Of a DNA stretch of 64,000 bases, positions 1 through 11,713 are shown one piece after another (position 1 is the first letter of the stretch; every line of letters begins with the position of its first letter). Location: the NCBI GenBank assembly GCA_902543375.1, contig CACBYE010000003.1, forward strand, positions 1-64,000. The letters are read 5' to 3'. Position numbers and translations under genes: made by a program. The notes beneath the pieces were generated by a model, which was not told the DNA's origin, made no database searches, and saw nothing but the letters and a program-made list of their open reading frames with translations. Source of the DNA: an uncultured Pelagibacteraceae bacterium (GTDB lineage: Bacteria; Pseudomonadota; Alphaproteobacteria; Pelagibacterales; Pelagibacteraceae).

Positions 1-1429
<1,429 letters not shown>

Positions 1430-1430
1430 A

Positions 1431-2762
1431 TTATTTAATTTTTTTCAAAATAATATTTAAACATTTTACAAGAAGTCTTTTATTTTCACTTTCTCCCATA
1501 ATTCTTATTTTAGGCTCTGTCCCAGATTTTCTTACAAGAATTCTGCCACTCCCTTTTATTAATTTTGAAGCTAACCTAATAGATTTCTTAATTTCAGGTT
1601 TATTGATTATATTTTTATTTTTTACTTCAATATTTTTAAGTAATTGTGGCGTTTTCTTAAATTTTTCAAAAAATTCACTGGCTCTTTTTCCTTTTTTAAG
1701 AGCAAATAAAGACTCCAGGGCTACAAGTAAGCCATCTCCTGTAGTTGCAAATTTACCTAGAATAATATGTCCTGATTGTTCTCCACCTAAATTAAACTTA
1801 TTTTTTTGCATTACCTCTTTTACGTATCTATCACCAACATTAGCACGTATAAATTTTATTCTTTTTTTTTTGAAATAATTTTCAAGGCCATAATTGGACA
1901 TTAATGTTCCAACAACCCCACCTTTTAACATTTTTTTGTTTTTCCACCTTGTTGCTAATGCAGCGATAATTTGGTCACCATCTATAATATTACTTTTTTC
2001 GTCACACATAATTATCCTATCTGCATCACCATCTAGTGAAATACCTAAATGAGCCTTATACTTTTTAACTGCAGATTTTATTTTTTCAGGAAATGTGGAA
2101 CCACAATTTTTGTTAATATTTAAACCATTTGGATTAACTCCAATAGGGATCACTTTAGCTCCTAGTGATTTTAATAATTCAGGTCCAGCTTTGTACCCAG
2201 CCCCATTAGCACAATCAATCACTATCCTTAAACCTCTTAAATTAAATTCTTTAGTGAAATTTTTTTTTAAGATTTTAATATAATCTTTAGTACCAGTTTC
2301 TAATCTTTTTACTCTTCCTAATTTTTCTGGTTTTGAGAGATTTTTAATGATTTTTTTGTCTATTAAACTTTCTATTTTTTTTTCTATTTTGTCTGACAGT
2401 TTCATTCCGTCTGGACCGAACAATTTTAAGCCATTATCATTATGCGGATTGTGGGATGCTGTAATCATAATCCCCATATTGGCCTTCATAGTTTTTGTAA
2501 GCATTGCTAGTCCATTAGTTGGCAAAGGTCCTAAAGTAAATACGTGCATTCCTGCTGATGCTAATCCAGAGACAAGTGCTGGCTCTAAAGTGTAACCTGA
2601 CAATCTTGTATCTTTAGCAATTATTGCTGTTTGTTTTCTTTTTTTTTGAGATTTGAAGTATGTTCCGCTTGCTAAACCAAATTTAAAAAACATATCACCA
2701 TTAATATTTTTGCTATTGATAGCTCCTCTAATACCGTCGGTACCAAAATATTTTTTTGTCAT
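1431..2762 (-). CDS. glmM: Phosphoglucosamine mutase
   Basis: Interconverts glucosamine-6-phosphate and glucosamine-1-phosphate on the route to UDP-GlcNAc for peptidoglycan and LPS. The protein has 443 residues, typical of GlmM. It opens with KKYFGTDGIRG, carries the phosphoserine loop MITASHNPHNDNG with the active Ser near residue 103, the metal-binding DGDADR, and a C-terminal RKSGTEPKIRIM phosphate-binding motif. The start codon overlaps the folP stop by one base. The order ftsH-folP-glmM is conserved in many proteobacteria and supports the call. Confidence 0.97.
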   Translation of the reverse strand: MTKKYFGTDGIRGAINSKNINGDMFFKFGLASGTYFKSQKKRKQTAIIAKDTRLSGYTLEPALVSGLASAGMHVFTLGPLPTNGLAMLTKTMKANMGIMITASHNPHNDNGLKLFGPDGMKLSDKIEKKIESLIDKKIIKNLSKPEKLGRVKRLETGTKDYIKILKKNFTKEFNLRGLRIVIDCANGAGYKAGPELLKSLGAKVIPIGVNPNGLNINKNCGSTFPEKIKSAVKKYKAHLGISLDGDADRIIMCDEKSNIIDGDQIIAALATRWKNKKMLKGGVVGTLMSNYGLENYFKKKRIKFIRANVGDRYVKEVMQKNKFNLGGEQSGHIILGKFATTGDGLLVALESLFALKKGKRASEFFEKFKKTPQLLKNIEVKNKNIINKPEIKKSIRLASKLIKGSGRILVRKSGTEPKIRIMGESENKRLLVKCLNIILKKIK

Positions 2763-3817
2763 TAATTTTTTAATATCTTTTTAAAAACATTTAAGCCTTG
2801 CATTATTTCATTTACATCATGAATTCTCAAAATTTGAACACCTTGCATCATTAAATAAATTGATGAAGCTAGTGTACCGCCAATCCGAGATTTACTATCA
2901 TTATTTTTGGATAAATCCTTAATAAATCTTTTTCTCGAATTACCAACAAGTATAGGAAAACCAAGAGAATGAAAAATAGAAATATTTCGAATTAAATTCA
3001 TATTATGTTTCAAATTTTTTCCAAAACCTATTCCAGGGTCTAAAATTATATTATTGTGATTAATACCTTTTGATCTTATTAATCCTATTTTTTTCTCAAA
3101 AAAATCATATATATCTAATAATTCATTTTTGTAGCTTGGTTTTTTTTGCATTGTTTCAGGTATTCCTTGTGTGTGCTGAATTACAAATGGAACTCTATAT
3201 CTTTTTAATACATTTATTGTATTGATATCAAAATCTAGTCCAGAAACGTCGTTAATTAATCGGACACCTAAATCTATGCCTTTCTCCATAATATTTGATT
3301 TTCTAGTATCTAAAGATATTGGTATTTTTTTTTTGATTAGAAATTTTAAAACTTTATTAATCCTGCTCCATTCTAAACTTTCTTTAATTGTTTTTGATCC
3401 TGGTCTAGTTGACTCACCTCCTACATCAATTAAATTTGCTCCATAATTTAACAAGTGAATAGCCTGCTTAATACCTTTTTTTTTTGTATTAAATCTTCCT
3501 CCGTCTGAAAAACTATCAGGGGTTAAATTTAATACGCCTAGAATATTAGGTAACTTTTTAAAGTTTAGATTTGAAAAATTTTTTTTTTTTGATCTAATTT
3601 TTTTTAAATCAAAATTTATTTTTTTTTTAAGTGGTTTTGATAAGTATTTTATTTGATTTATAGAAATCTTTTTTTTAGATTTTCTGGAAATAATTTCAAT
3701 CTGATCAAAAGAAATTTCTTTTATTTGATGTAATGGGTAAGCTTTTTTTTTATTTACTAAATCTCTTGAATGACTTCCATAGTAGAAATTACACACTTTT
3801 GTGTAATATCTTAGCAT
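2762..3817 (-). CDS. folP: Dihydropteroate synthase
   Basis: Condenses p-aminobenzoate with the pterin pyrophosphate in folate synthesis. The TIM-barrel DHPS core begins near residue 90 with NILGVLNLTPDSFSDGG, followed by LIDVGGESTRPGS and the C-terminal ILRIHDV. At 351 residues it carries an N-terminal extension of about 85 residues starting MLRYYTKVC. Such an extension is known from alphaproteobacterial FolP and is lysine-rich here. It sits between ftsH (5-base gap) and glmM (1-base overlap). Confidence 0.95.
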   Translation of the reverse strand: MLRYYTKVCNFYYGSHSRDLVNKKKAYPLHQIKEISFDQIEIISRKSKKKISINQIKYLSKPLKKKINFDLKKIRSKKKNFSNLNFKKLPNILGVLNLTPDSFSDGGRFNTKKKGIKQAIHLLNYGANLIDVGGESTRPGSKTIKESLEWSRINKVLKFLIKKKIPISLDTRKSNIMEKGIDLGVRLINDVSGLDFDINTINVLKRYRVPFVIQHTQGIPETMQKKPSYKNELLDIYDFFEKKIGLIRSKGINHNNIILDPGIGFGKNLKHNMNLIRNISIFHSLGFPILVGNSRKRFIKDLSKNNDSKSRIGGTLASSIYLMMQGVQILRIHDVNEIMQGLNVFKKILKN

Positions 3818-3822
3818 TAAAA

Positions 3823-5724
3823 TTAATGAACGATTTTTGGTTTAAGTCCCATTGCACCCATTGCAGAACTTTTTTCATCATCAACCTTTAGATCTTGTTT
3901 ATCAGCAGGATATATATTTTTATTGATTATGTTTTCTATCTCCTCACCTGATAAAGTCTCATATGTAATTAAAGCTTTGGCAATTTTATGAAGATCATCA
4001 ACTTTTTCAGTCAAAATTTGCTTAGCTTTATTGTAACCTTCATCAACCAGTTTTCTGATTTCCTTATCTATTTTTTGAGCTACTTCTTCAGAAACTGATT
4101 GTGTTTGAGTCACTGATCTTCCCAGGAATACCTCTTCTTGATTTTCACCATATTCAACTGGTCCCATTTCCTCACTCATCCCATATTTTGTTACCATGGC
4201 TCTTGCAAGTTGAGTTGCTTGATTAATATCTGATCCAGTTCCTCCTCCTGCGCCAGTTGAAATGTTGTCTTTACCAAAAATTACTTCCTCAGCTACTCTA
4301 CCACCAAAACACACAGCTAATCTTGCTTTCAAATATTTAATAGAATGACCATGCTTATCTCTTTCTGGCAAATTCATTACCATACCTAAAGCTCGCCCTC
4401 TTGGTATAATTGTTGCTTTATGTATAGGATCATAACTAGGCATATTAAAAGAAACTAGTGCGTGACCACCTTCGTGATATGCAGTCAATTTTTTTTCGTC
4501 TTCTGTCATAACCATCGAGCGTCTTTCAGCTCCCATCATTACTTTATCTTTAGCTTCTTCAAATTCATTTAATGTGACAATTCTTTTATTCTTTCTTGCA
4601 GCTAATAGTGCGGACTCATTAACTAAATTTGCTAAATCTGCCCCTGAAAAACCTGGGGTTCCTCTTGCAATAGTTCTTAAGTTTACATCAGGTGCCATTT
4701 TGATTTTTTTAACATGCACTTTCAAAATTTTTTCTCTTCCAATTATATCCGGATTTGAGACAACTACTTGTCTATCAAATCTACCTGGCCTTAATAAAGC
4801 TGGATCTAAAACGTCTGGTCTATTTGTTGCTGCTATGATTATTACACCTTCGTTGGTATCAAAACCATCCATCTCAACCAAAAGCTGATTAAGTGTTTGC
4901 TCTCTTTCATCATTTCCTCCACCTAAGCCTGCACCTCTACTTCTTCCAACTGCATCAATTTCATCAATAAATATTATACATGGTGAATTTTTTTTTCCCT
5001 GTTCAAACATATCTCTAACTCTTGACGCACCAACACCAACAAACATTTCTACAAAATCTGAACCAGAAATAGTAAAGAACGGAACTCCAGCTTCTCCAGC
5101 AATAGCTCTGGCTAATAAAGTTTTTCCTGTACCTGGAGGACCAACTAATAATGCTCCTCTTGGAATTTTTCCACCTAGTCTGCTAAATTTTTTTGGATCC
5201 CTTAAAAATTCTACAATCTCTTCTACTTCTTCTTTTGCCTCCTCTACACCTGCAACATCATTAAATGTTACTTTGCCTTTCAATTCGTTCATCATCTTAG
5301 CTTTTGATCTCCCAAAACCCATAGCGCCACCTTTTCCACCTTGCATCTGTCTCATGAAGAAAATCCAAACTGCAATTAATAACAACATAGGGAACCATGA
5401 AAGTAAGACACCGAATAATGATGGCATTTTTTCTTCGATAGGAGCAGCAGAAATACTTACGCCTTTGTCTGAAAGTTTCTCAATTAAATTGGGATCGTTG
5501 GGTGAATATGTTTTGAAACTATTTCCATTCGAGTATACTCCATTAATATTATTTCCCTGTATCTCTACTTTAACAACTTCGCCATCTTCAACAGACTCTA
5601 AAAATTCAGAAAATATAATCTGATTTGAACTTCGCGTGTTAGATTGAGGATTTTTAAACATATTGTATAAGCCAATAGTTAAAAAAACTATTATTGCCCA
5701 CATCGCTAAATTTTTAAAATTCAT
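3823..5724 (-). CDS. ftsH: ATP-dependent zinc metalloprotease FtsH
   Basis: Membrane-anchored AAA+ protease that degrades misassembled membrane proteins and regulatory substrates. In the 633 residues, TM helices lie at about 6-21 and 103-124 and flank a periplasmic domain. Walker A GPPGTGKT is at 195-202, followed by the Walker B segment [12 protein letters not shown] and an arginine-finger region ending [10 protein letters not shown]. The M41 zinc site is HEGGH, where HEAGH is commoner. All catalytic elements are intact. The start is ATG at 5724, with a short gap from tilS upstream. Confidence 0.98.
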   Translation of the reverse strand: MNFKNLAMWAIIVFLTIGLYNMFKNPQSNTRSSNQIIFSEFLESVEDGEVVKVEIQGNNINGVYSNGNSFKTYSPNDPNLIEKLSDKGVSISAAPIEEKMPSLFGVLLSWFPMLLLIAVWIFFMRQMQGGKGGAMGFGRSKAKMMNELKGKVTFNDVAGVEEAKEEVEEIVEFLRDPKKFSRLGGKIPRGALLVGPPGTGKTLLARAIAGEAGVPFFTISGSDFVEMFVGVGASRVRDMFEQGKKNSPCIIFIDEIDAVGRSRGAGLGGGNDEREQTLNQLLVEMDGFDTNEGVIIIAATNRPDVLDPALLRPGRFDRQVVVSNPDIIGREKILKVHVKKIKMAPDVNLRTIARGTPGFSGADLANLVNESALLAARKNKRIVTLNEFEEAKDKVMMGAERRSMVMTEDEKKLTAYHEGGHALVSFNMPSYDPIHKATIIPRGRALGMVMNLPERDKHGHSIKYLKARLAVCFGGRVAEEVIFGKDNISTGAGGGTGSDINQATQLARAMVTKYGMSEEMGPVEYGENQEEVFLGRSVTQTQSVSEEVAQKIDKEIRKLVDEGYNKAKQILTEKVDDLHKIAKALITYETLSGEEIENIINKNIYPADKQDLKVDDEKSSAMGAMGLKPKIVH

Positions 5725-5760
5725 GACTATAAGATAAGAATTATTATTAATATAACAAGG

Positions 5761-6795
5761 TCATTTTTGAGGCTCTTTTGATAAAATGACAGTATGATTA
5801 ACCATCTTAATGACGCATCCTCCCAATGTTTCTTTAAATAACGTCTTTTTTTTAATCTTACTCATAATATTATCGATTTTTTTACCTCTAGCTGGATTAT
5901 ACTTTTTGCCTATGGAATGTATCAAATCTGATAAAGACCTAAATACAACCTCATAAGAGTTGTCGAAAAAATTTTCTTTTAAAATTAATTCATCTTTTTT
6001 TTGACCTACAACTGAGTTTATTTTCTTATTCTTCTCAACATAAAATCTAATCGTTTGATCTGAACGTTTTAGATTTTCTATAGTTAGTTGAAATTTTTTT
6101 TTATCAAAACCAATCGAACTTAACTCCTGGATCATATTTCTAATTTTAATTCTATTAAATTTTGTATTATAATTTGATAAGTCATCAACGTAAAAATTGA
6201 AAACAAATTTGGAAATATATATTAAATCTTTCTTATCAAATTTTATAAGAGGTCTAAGTAATTTGATATTTGCAATCTTTGTCTCCTCTCCAAGTGATAC
6301 CAATCCTTTTAAACCACTTCCTCTTAACATTCTTAAAAAGAAATTTTCAAATAAATCATCAATGTGATGGCCTACAACTAAATTATGTATTTTAAATTTT
6401 TTACACTTCGAAAACAAAAGACTATATCTTTTTTCTCTTGCAGAGGACTGAATTTTGTTTAGTGGTTTTTTTCCTTTCCAGGTCAAAATTTCTGAATGTA
6501 TTTTAAAAGACCTAAGAATTTTTTTAACTTCGTAAGCCTCTTTCGTCGAGTTTTGTCTTAATTTATGATTTACAATATAAAATTTAGGATTTAAATTATT
6601 CTCAAATGCATATAATTTCGACAAAAAAGCTAAAGCTAAACTATCTGCCCCCCCTGATACACCAACTATAAAGTTAGAGTCTGGCTTAAATGAATTTTCA
6701 AATTTTTTAAATATATTTTTTACTCTACGATTTTGAAGTTTAGTCTTAAATGAATTAGGAATTTTGTTTTTTACATTCAAATTTTTGAGACTCAT
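5761..6795 (-). CDS. tilS: tRNA(Ile)-lysidine synthase TilS
   Basis: Converts C34 of the CAU-anticodon tRNA-Ile to lysidine so that it reads AUA codons, which are frequent in an AT-rich genome. The N-type ATP-pyrophosphatase P-loop GVSGGADSLALA and the downstream VVGHHIDDLFENFFLR motif are clear; the C-terminal domain is short. The frame is open up to 6849, but I chose the ATG at 6795 because it begins MSLKNLN and reduces the overlap with cpoB to 41 bases. A still later start cannot be excluded. Confidence 0.92.
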   Translation of the reverse strand: MSLKNLNVKNKIPNSFKTKLQNRRVKNIFKKFENSFKPDSNFIVGVSGGADSLALAFLSKLYAFENNLNPKFYIVNHKLRQNSTKEAYEVKKILRSFKIHSEILTWKGKKPLNKIQSSAREKRYSLLFSKCKKFKIHNLVVGHHIDDLFENFFLRMLRGSGLKGLVSLGEETKIANIKLLRPLIKFDKKDLIYISKFVFNFYVDDLSNYNTKFNRIKIRNMIQELSSIGFDKKKFQLTIENLKRSDQTIRFYVEKNKKINSVVGQKKDELILKENFFDNSYEVVFRSLSDLIHSIGKKYNPARGKKIDNIMSKIKKKTLFKETLGGCVIKMVNHTVILSKEPQK

Positions 6796-7744
6796 ACTTT
6801 GCTTTTTGAATAACAGATTGATTTGCATTAGGATATTGTTTCTCAACACCGCTAATCATTTTACAACCTTGATCTTTCTCTCCAATCTGTATCATAGATA
6901 CGCCTAATTTTAATAAATTAATAGGTGCTTTTTCCCCTTTAGGATATTTTTGATAACCTTCTAAATAAGCCGATGCTGCGTCAGTGTATAATTGTCTAAT
7001 TCTAAATGTTTCAGCATACCAGTACTGTGCATTACCAGCTAATTTATGTTCAGGATTTGTAATAACAAACTCTCTGAATGCTCTCTCGGCGGTGGGGTAA
7101 TCTCCAACTTTTAAAAAACTAGTTGCAAACTCATATTGTTTTGAGGGAGAAACCTTTGGTAAAATCTTTTCCTCTGCTTGAAAAGTTTCTGTGACTATAG
7201 AAGATGTTGTTTCTACAGATTGAATTTGTTGTGTTGTTTCATTTGTAGAATTATCTTTATAAGAAAGCGAACCTAAATCTTGTGGCTGTGATGACCCTGG
7301 CAAAGCTTTTGAATTAGATTCAATACTTCTTTTCGTAATCTTACTTGTAATTTCTCCAGTTGATAAAGTAGTTTCTAAATCTTGAAATCTCAATTGATTA
7401 TCTGACTGAACTTTTGATAGTCGATTAGATAACTTGTCCAGCTTAAAGTTTATTTCTTCAAATTTGTTAGTAAGCTCTTGAAATTGATTTTCAATTTCAG
7501 AGAGTTTCAATAAATGTCTAGTGAGTACATCTTCAGAATTATTTTCAAGATTTGAGGCAACTATGTTCGTATTTTTAAATTCTGATGAGTCTGAATAAAC
7601 TGCTCTTTCCAAAGTTTTTAAATCTTTTTTAATTATTTCAAGAGTGTCATAAATATTGTGATTATCAGCAATAGCTGAAAAACAAATAAAAAAACTTACA
7701 ATTAAATATATTTTAAGCTTAATTAATAACTTTAAACAATTCAT
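6755..7744 (-). CDS. cpoB: Tol-Pal system protein CpoB (YbgF)
   Basis: Periplasmic partner of TolA and Pal that links outer-membrane constriction to septal wall synthesis. The 329 residues begin with a signal peptide ending near CFSAIADN. A coiled-coil region follows (about residues 60-125, heptads such as FEEINFKLDKLSNRL), then a Ser/Thr-rich linker. The C-terminal TPR-type repeats span about residues 205-325 (YEFATSFLKVGDYPTAERAF). It follows pal, but a strong terminator-like hairpin lies between the two, so part of its expression may be independent of tolB-pal. Confidence 0.9.
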   Translation of the reverse strand: MNCLKLLIKLKIYLIVSFFICFSAIADNHNIYDTLEIIKKDLKTLERAVYSDSSEFKNTNIVASNLENNSEDVLTRHLLKLSEIENQFQELTNKFEEINFKLDKLSNRLSKVQSDNQLRFQDLETTLSTGEITSKITKRSIESNSKALPGSSQPQDLGSLSYKDNSTNETTQQIQSVETTSSIVTETFQAEEKILPKVSPSKQYEFATSFLKVGDYPTAERAFREFVITNPEHKLAGNAQYWYAETFRIRQLYTDAASAYLEGYQKYPKGEKAPINLLKLGVSMIQIGEKDQGCKMISGVEKQYPNANQSVIQKAKYESQKFECKKQNS

Positions 7745-7772
7745 TTTATAAGTTTATCTTTATAATAATGGC

Positions 7773-7813
7773 AAAAAAAAGACCTCTTAAATAATTACTA
7801 CTTAAGAGGTCTT
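7773..7813 (-). terminator. Rho-independent terminator after pal
   Basis: A perfect 12-bp inverted repeat, AAGACCTCTTAA at 7779-7790 and TTAAGAGGTCTT at 7802-7813, encloses an 11-base loop. On the minus strand the stem is followed by a run of eight T (7780-7773). It lies 18 bases after the pal stop and 28 bases before the cpoB start. It is the clearest intrinsic terminator in the window. Confidence 0.85.
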
Positions 7814-7831
7814 AAAATTTATATTTAATAG

Positions 7832-8311
7832 CTAATTTGCTTTAACTGATACTGATCTTCTATTTTTTGACCATGCTAATGGATTTGATCCAGAGTCTAC
7901 TGGTCTCTCTTTACCATAACTCAAAACTGAAATCCTATCTGATGAGATACCGTAAGTCATTAAATAATCTTTTGCAGCATTAGCTCTTCTTTCTCCTAAA
8001 GCCAAGTTATATTCTCTTGTGCCTCTTTCGTCCGCGTGACCTTCTAACACAATTGTTATGTTAGAATTTTTTCTTAACCATGCTGCTTGTTTTCTTAAAG
8101 TCTCTCTTGAAGCAGTTGTTAGAACAGATTCATTTGTTGCGAAAAACACCCTGTCAGGGACACCTGATGCTAAATACTCAACCGTATCCGTACCAGTATA
8201 AACATCACCTTGCATTTGTCCTGTAGACACTTTTTGAGTTGCACATGCACTCAAGGCAAAACAAGCTACTAGTACTAAAAATGTATTTTTTAGGATTTTG
8301 TTAAATTTCAT
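7832..8311 (-). CDS. pal: Peptidoglycan-associated lipoprotein Pal
   Basis: Outer-membrane lipoprotein that binds peptidoglycan and the Tol complex. Residues 1-23 are a lipoprotein signal with lipobox LSAC, so the mature protein starts at Cys. The OmpA-like domain contains the TIVLEGHADERGTREYNLALG and RRANAAKDYLM motifs that contact diaminopimelate. The start is ATG at 8311, with a good Shine-Dalgarno (GGAG at about 8319-8322). An upstream in-frame TTG at 8329 is less likely. Length is 159 residues, normal for the family. Confidence 0.97.
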   Translation of the reverse strand: MKFNKILKNTFLVLVACFALSACATQKVSTGQMQGDVYTGTDTVEYLASGVPDRVFFATNESVLTTASRETLRKQAAWLRKNSNITIVLEGHADERGTREYNLALGERRANAAKDYLMTYGISSDRISVLSYGKERPVDSGSNPLAWSKNRRSVSVKAN

Positions 8312-8397
8312 TATTGCTCCTTCGCTCAATATTTCAAAGTCTTAGTTTTTCACAACTAATTAGATGTTTCAAGTCTAAAAATCAAGCGAATAAAGTG

Positions 8398-9738
8398 TTA
8401 ATTACTTAATAAAGATGACCATGATGGGTCTGATCCATCTGTTGGGGTAGGAACTAATCTCTCATTATAGCCTGTTAAGTCTATTGACCACAATTTTGCA
8501 GAAAACCCCTTTCCTCTAGAATCTGTCTTTGTTTCTCTATAAAAAATTAGCACTCTGCCATTAGGGGACCAGGATGGAGCTTCTTGATAGTAATTTTCAG
8601 TTAATAATCTTTCACCACTACCATCTGTTCTCATAACTCCAATATAAAATTTACCTTTATGTAACTTAGTAAACGCAATTAAATCTCCCCGAGGAGACCA
8701 AACCGGAGTTCCATAAATTCCTTTTCCAAAAGAAATTCTTTTCACATTACTTCCATCACTTTTCATGACATATATTTGTTGATATCCACTTCTATCAGAG
8801 TTAAATGAAATTAATTTTCCATCTGGAGAATAAGAAGGCGAAGTATCAATAGATGGATGATTTGTGATTTTTTCTACTATCCTATTTTCTAAATCCATTG
8901 TATAAATTTCAGAATTACCATCTTTAGCAAAACTCATAATAATTTTTTTCCCATTCGGTGAAAATCTAGGCGCGAAAGTCATGCCGGGAAAGTCTCCTAC
9001 TACTTCTTGAGTACCTGTTTCTATATCAAGTAAATAAACTCTTGGTAAATTTCTAAAATAAGATAAATAAGTCACCATTTGGCTTGTAGGATTAAATCTT
9101 GGCGTTAATACAAGTTCATTTCCTAATGTCAAAAACTTATTATTAGCACCGTCTTGATCCATAATAGCTAATTTTTTTACTCTTTGAGTTTTTGGCCCCT
9201 CCTCTGCAACATAAATAATTCTAGTATCAAAATAACCTTGCTCACCAGTTAATCTCTCATAAACTTTATCCGTAATTATATGACCGACACGTCTCCAATT
9301 ACTTGGAACAGTTGTAAATGCTAAAGCCATCATTTCTTTTCCTGCTAAAATATCCCACAATCTAAATTCTACTCTAAGTTTTTCCTCAACGTAACTAACT
9401 TTCCCCGTAATTAATGCTTGTGCTTTAATTAAATTCCAGTCTTCAAATCTAGGTTTTAAATTGGCAATATCTGGTGCTTGAAGAAATGCATCTTTATTAA
9501 GAGGGTTAAATAAACCTGAAGTTCTTAAATTATTTTCAACTATTATCGATATTTCGGAACCTATATTTTTTTTTTTAAGAATATTCTGGAAATTTTTTCT
9601 AGATTCCTCATCTATTGACAATGGAGATACTGCTACTGGTAAAGGATCTAGATTACCTCTAGTGATATCAACTTCTATCAAACTTAGAGTTTTTGTCGGG
9701 ATCAGTACTATAATTAAAGAAATTAAAAAATTTTTCAT
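8398..9738 (-). CDS. tolB: Tol-Pal system beta-propeller protein TolB
   Basis: Periplasmic protein that shuttles between Pal and TolA. A signal peptide covers about residues 1-19. An N-terminal alpha/beta domain follows, and then propeller blades with WD40-like repeats such as [41 protein letters not shown] and [11 protein letters not shown]. It has 446 residues, near the family norm. It lies 11 bases after tolA and 86 bases before pal, in the canonical tolQRAB-pal order. Confidence 0.97.
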   Translation of the reverse strand: MKNFLISLIIVLIPTKTLSLIEVDITRGNLDPLPVAVSPLSIDEESRKNFQNILKKKNIGSEISIIVENNLRTSGLFNPLNKDAFLQAPDIANLKPRFEDWNLIKAQALITGKVSYVEEKLRVEFRLWDILAGKEMMALAFTTVPSNWRRVGHIITDKVYERLTGEQGYFDTRIIYVAEEGPKTQRVKKLAIMDQDGANNKFLTLGNELVLTPRFNPTSQMVTYLSYFRNLPRVYLLDIETGTQEVVGDFPGMTFAPRFSPNGKKIIMSFAKDGNSEIYTMDLENRIVEKITNHPSIDTSPSYSPDGKLISFNSDRSGYQQIYVMKSDGSNVKRISFGKGIYGTPVWSPRGDLIAFTKLHKGKFYIGVMRTDGSGERLLTENYYQEAPSWSPNGRVLIFYRETKTDSRGKGFSAKLWSIDLTGYNERLVPTPTDGSDPSWSSLLSN

Positions 9739-9749
9739 TTTTAAATATA

Positions 9750-10559
9750 TTAACCTTCTAGCATTTCTCTTGCATCAAAATTTAATTGTAACTCTTTCCA
9801 TCGTTCATATCCAGTGCTTGGCACTCTTAAAGGCTGACATAATTTTACAGCTCTTAATGCACTTTCAGCTAAAACTTTGTAAAAACCTTGACCTGGTTTA
9901 TTCATTCTAGCATGATCTAAAATTTCAGACTTAATTACCGACCCATCTGGTTTTAATTCTAATTTAATCCTAACAAGTAAATTTTCGTTATAAGGTAATC
10001 CTAATGGAATGCTCCAACAACCAAAAATTTGTGCTTTCAATGCATCTTCTTCACTCAGTGATAGTCCTGTATTCTCAAAATTTTTGTTTTGATCTTGGCT
10101 CAAATCAGGATTTTTCTTTAAAACTTCAGCTTTGTTCTCCTTAGATTTGTCAATTAACGCTGCTATATTATTTGGATCAAATAATGCATCCTTTTCAAAC
10201 TCTGACACTTGTTTAACTTCGTCATCTATTTTTTCTGGATTTTGCTTGTCATCTTTAATCTTTTCTACTTTCTTGATTTCATCTTCGGGCATTGGGATTG
10301 AGTCAGGTTTTTTTTTTTTTACTTTTTTAGGTGGTGCTTGCTCAGAAACCAGTTTTTTTTCTTTTTCTTTTGCTTTCTCAATTATTTTTTTAGCCTTTGG
10401 TGCAAATGGAATATTTGTTTTTTGAGTAATTTGAATTAATTCGACAGAAACGATAGGGGGGAGATCAATTGGTTTTTTAGCTAAAAATGGAAGACTCATG
10501 GCAGTTAAAATAATTACAAATAAATGTAAAACAGAAGAAATCACAATACTTCTATTCAC
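9750..10559 (-). CDS. tolA: TolA-like cell envelope protein
   Basis: Spans the inner membrane and carries the energy of TolQR to Pal and TolB. The N-terminal helix is at about residues 5-25. A long charged region rich in Lys, Glu and Pro covers about 55-165. The compact C-terminal domain of about 100 residues contains [12 protein letters not shown] and [12 protein letters not shown] and resembles TolA/TonB C-terminal domains. The charged linker is short compared with enterobacterial TolA. The position between tolR and tolB fixes the role. Confidence 0.92.
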   Translation of the reverse strand: MNRSIVISSVLHLFVIILTAMSLPFLAKKPIDLPPIVSVELIQITQKTNIPFAPKAKKIIEKAKEKEKKLVSEQAPPKKVKKKKPDSIPMPEDEIKKVEKIKDDKQNPEKIDDEVKQVSEFEKDALFDPNNIAALIDKSKENKAEVLKKNPDLSQDQNKNFENTGLSLSEEDALKAQIFGCWSIPLGLPYNENLLVRIKLELKPDGSVIKSEILDHARMNKPGQGFYKVLAESALRAVKLCQPLRVPSTGYERWKELQLNFDAREMLEG

Positions 10560-10567
10560 AAGTCTGA

Positions 10568-10984
10568 TTACCTTTCTTTATAGGGTTCCGAAATTAAAGC
10601 AACTTTTGTAAAACCAGATCCAGATAGTAAACCCATTATCTCAAGGACTCTCCCATAGTTAATTGTTTTATCTCCTCTAACATAAATTCTTGTATCAGTT
10701 CGATTTTTTGAAACTGCCAATACTTTAGCTATGATTTTTTCATACTCAACTTTGGACTCTTGAATGAATATTTCACCTTTTGAATTTATAGTAAGGGTCA
10801 AAGGCTCCTGTTCCTCAGGCAATGAGTCTGCAGAACTTTCGGGCAGATCGACTTGTACTCCGACTGTTAATAGTGGAGCTGTTACCATAAATATTATTAG
10901 CAAAACTAACATTACATCAACAAATGGAGTTACATTTATTTCACTCATTGGTTCTTTAGATGAACGATTCAACTTTAATCCCAT
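10568..10984 (-). CDS. tolR: Biopolymer transport protein TolR (ExbD family)
   Basis: Forms the proton-conducting motor with TolQ. It has one TM helix near residues 20-40, containing the essential membrane aspartate in INVTPFVDVMLVLLIIFMV, then a periplasmic domain ending GLLSGSGFTKVALIS. At 138 residues it fits the family. Its start is one base from the tolQ stop. Confidence 0.96.
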   Translation of the reverse strand: MGLKLNRSSKEPMSEINVTPFVDVMLVLLIIFMVTAPLLTVGVQVDLPESSADSLPEEQEPLTLTINSKGEIFIQESKVEYEKIIAKVLAVSKNRTDTRIYVRGDKTINYGRVLEIMGLLSGSGFTKVALISEPYKER

Positions 10985-10985
10985 T

Positions 10986-11660
10986 TTAAATAATTGTTAA
11001 AAATCTTTTTGAGAAATTTTCTAATTTTTGTGAATACTTTGATGAATCATTATTAAATTTATTGTATGCAATTACCGCAGGTATCGCTGCTAATAAGCCT
11101 AAGGCAGTGGCAAATAATGCTTCAGCTATTCCTGGTGCAACTATTGCTAAGCTTGTATTTCTTGAAATAGCAATTGATTGAAAAGAGTTCATAATCCCCC
11201 ATACTGTTCCAAATAATCCTATAAATGGTGCAGTTGATCCAACGGTAGCTAAAAAAGTAAAACCCTTAGTAATTTTTGTCATTTGTTTTTCAATTCCTGT
11301 TTCCAGCATTGAGGTCATTCTCGTGTTTAAATCTGTTTTGGATTTTCGTTTTAACAAATTTTGCATTGCGTCCCTAAAAACTAAAGCCATTGGGTCACTT
11401 GTATTTGATGGAAGGTTGTTATAAAAAGTTTCAGCAGATTTTGAATTCCAGAACTTAGTTTCAAACTCCTCCGAACTTTCATTAATTTTCTTAAACAATT
11501 TGATTTTTTCTATAATGACTGCCCATGAGTAAATTGAACACGCAATAAGAATTAATATCACGGATTTGACAACTATGTCTGCTCTTAAAAACAAATTCAT
11601 AAGTGAAAAATCGGCACTTGATGCAAGTCCTACTGCTTGTGAAGTTATATCAGCTTCCAT
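10986..11660 (-). CDS. tolQ: Tol-Pal motor protein TolQ (MotA/TolQ/ExbB)
   Basis: Inner-membrane proton channel subunit of the Tol machine. It has 224 residues with three TM helices, at about 28-48, 135-157 and 167-190. The conserved loop LATVGSTAPFIGLFGTVWGIM and IAVVAPGIAEAL-type segment (here AIVAPGIAEALFATALGLLA) are diagnostic. It is the first gene of the tol group. No ybgC lies upstream, unlike many proteobacteria. Confidence 0.96.
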   Translation of the reverse strand: MEADITSQAVGLASSADFSLMNLFLRADIVVKSVILILIACSIYSWAVIIEKIKLFKKINESSEEFETKFWNSKSAETFYNNLPSNTSDPMALVFRDAMQNLLKRKSKTDLNTRMTSMLETGIEKQMTKITKGFTFLATVGSTAPFIGLFGTVWGIMNSFQSIAISRNTSLAIVAPGIAEALFATALGLLAAIPAVIAYNKFNNDSSKYSQKLENFSKRFLTII

Positions 11661-11713
11661 AAAACCTTCTCACACTTAAATGTGTCATGAATTTGACTTT
11701 AAAAAATACGACG

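Noticed and set aside
8311..8329. Pal start at the upstream TTG (8329)
   Set aside because: The ATG at 8311 has a good Shine-Dalgarno and gives a standard lipoprotein signal; the TTG lies upstream of that Shine-Dalgarno.
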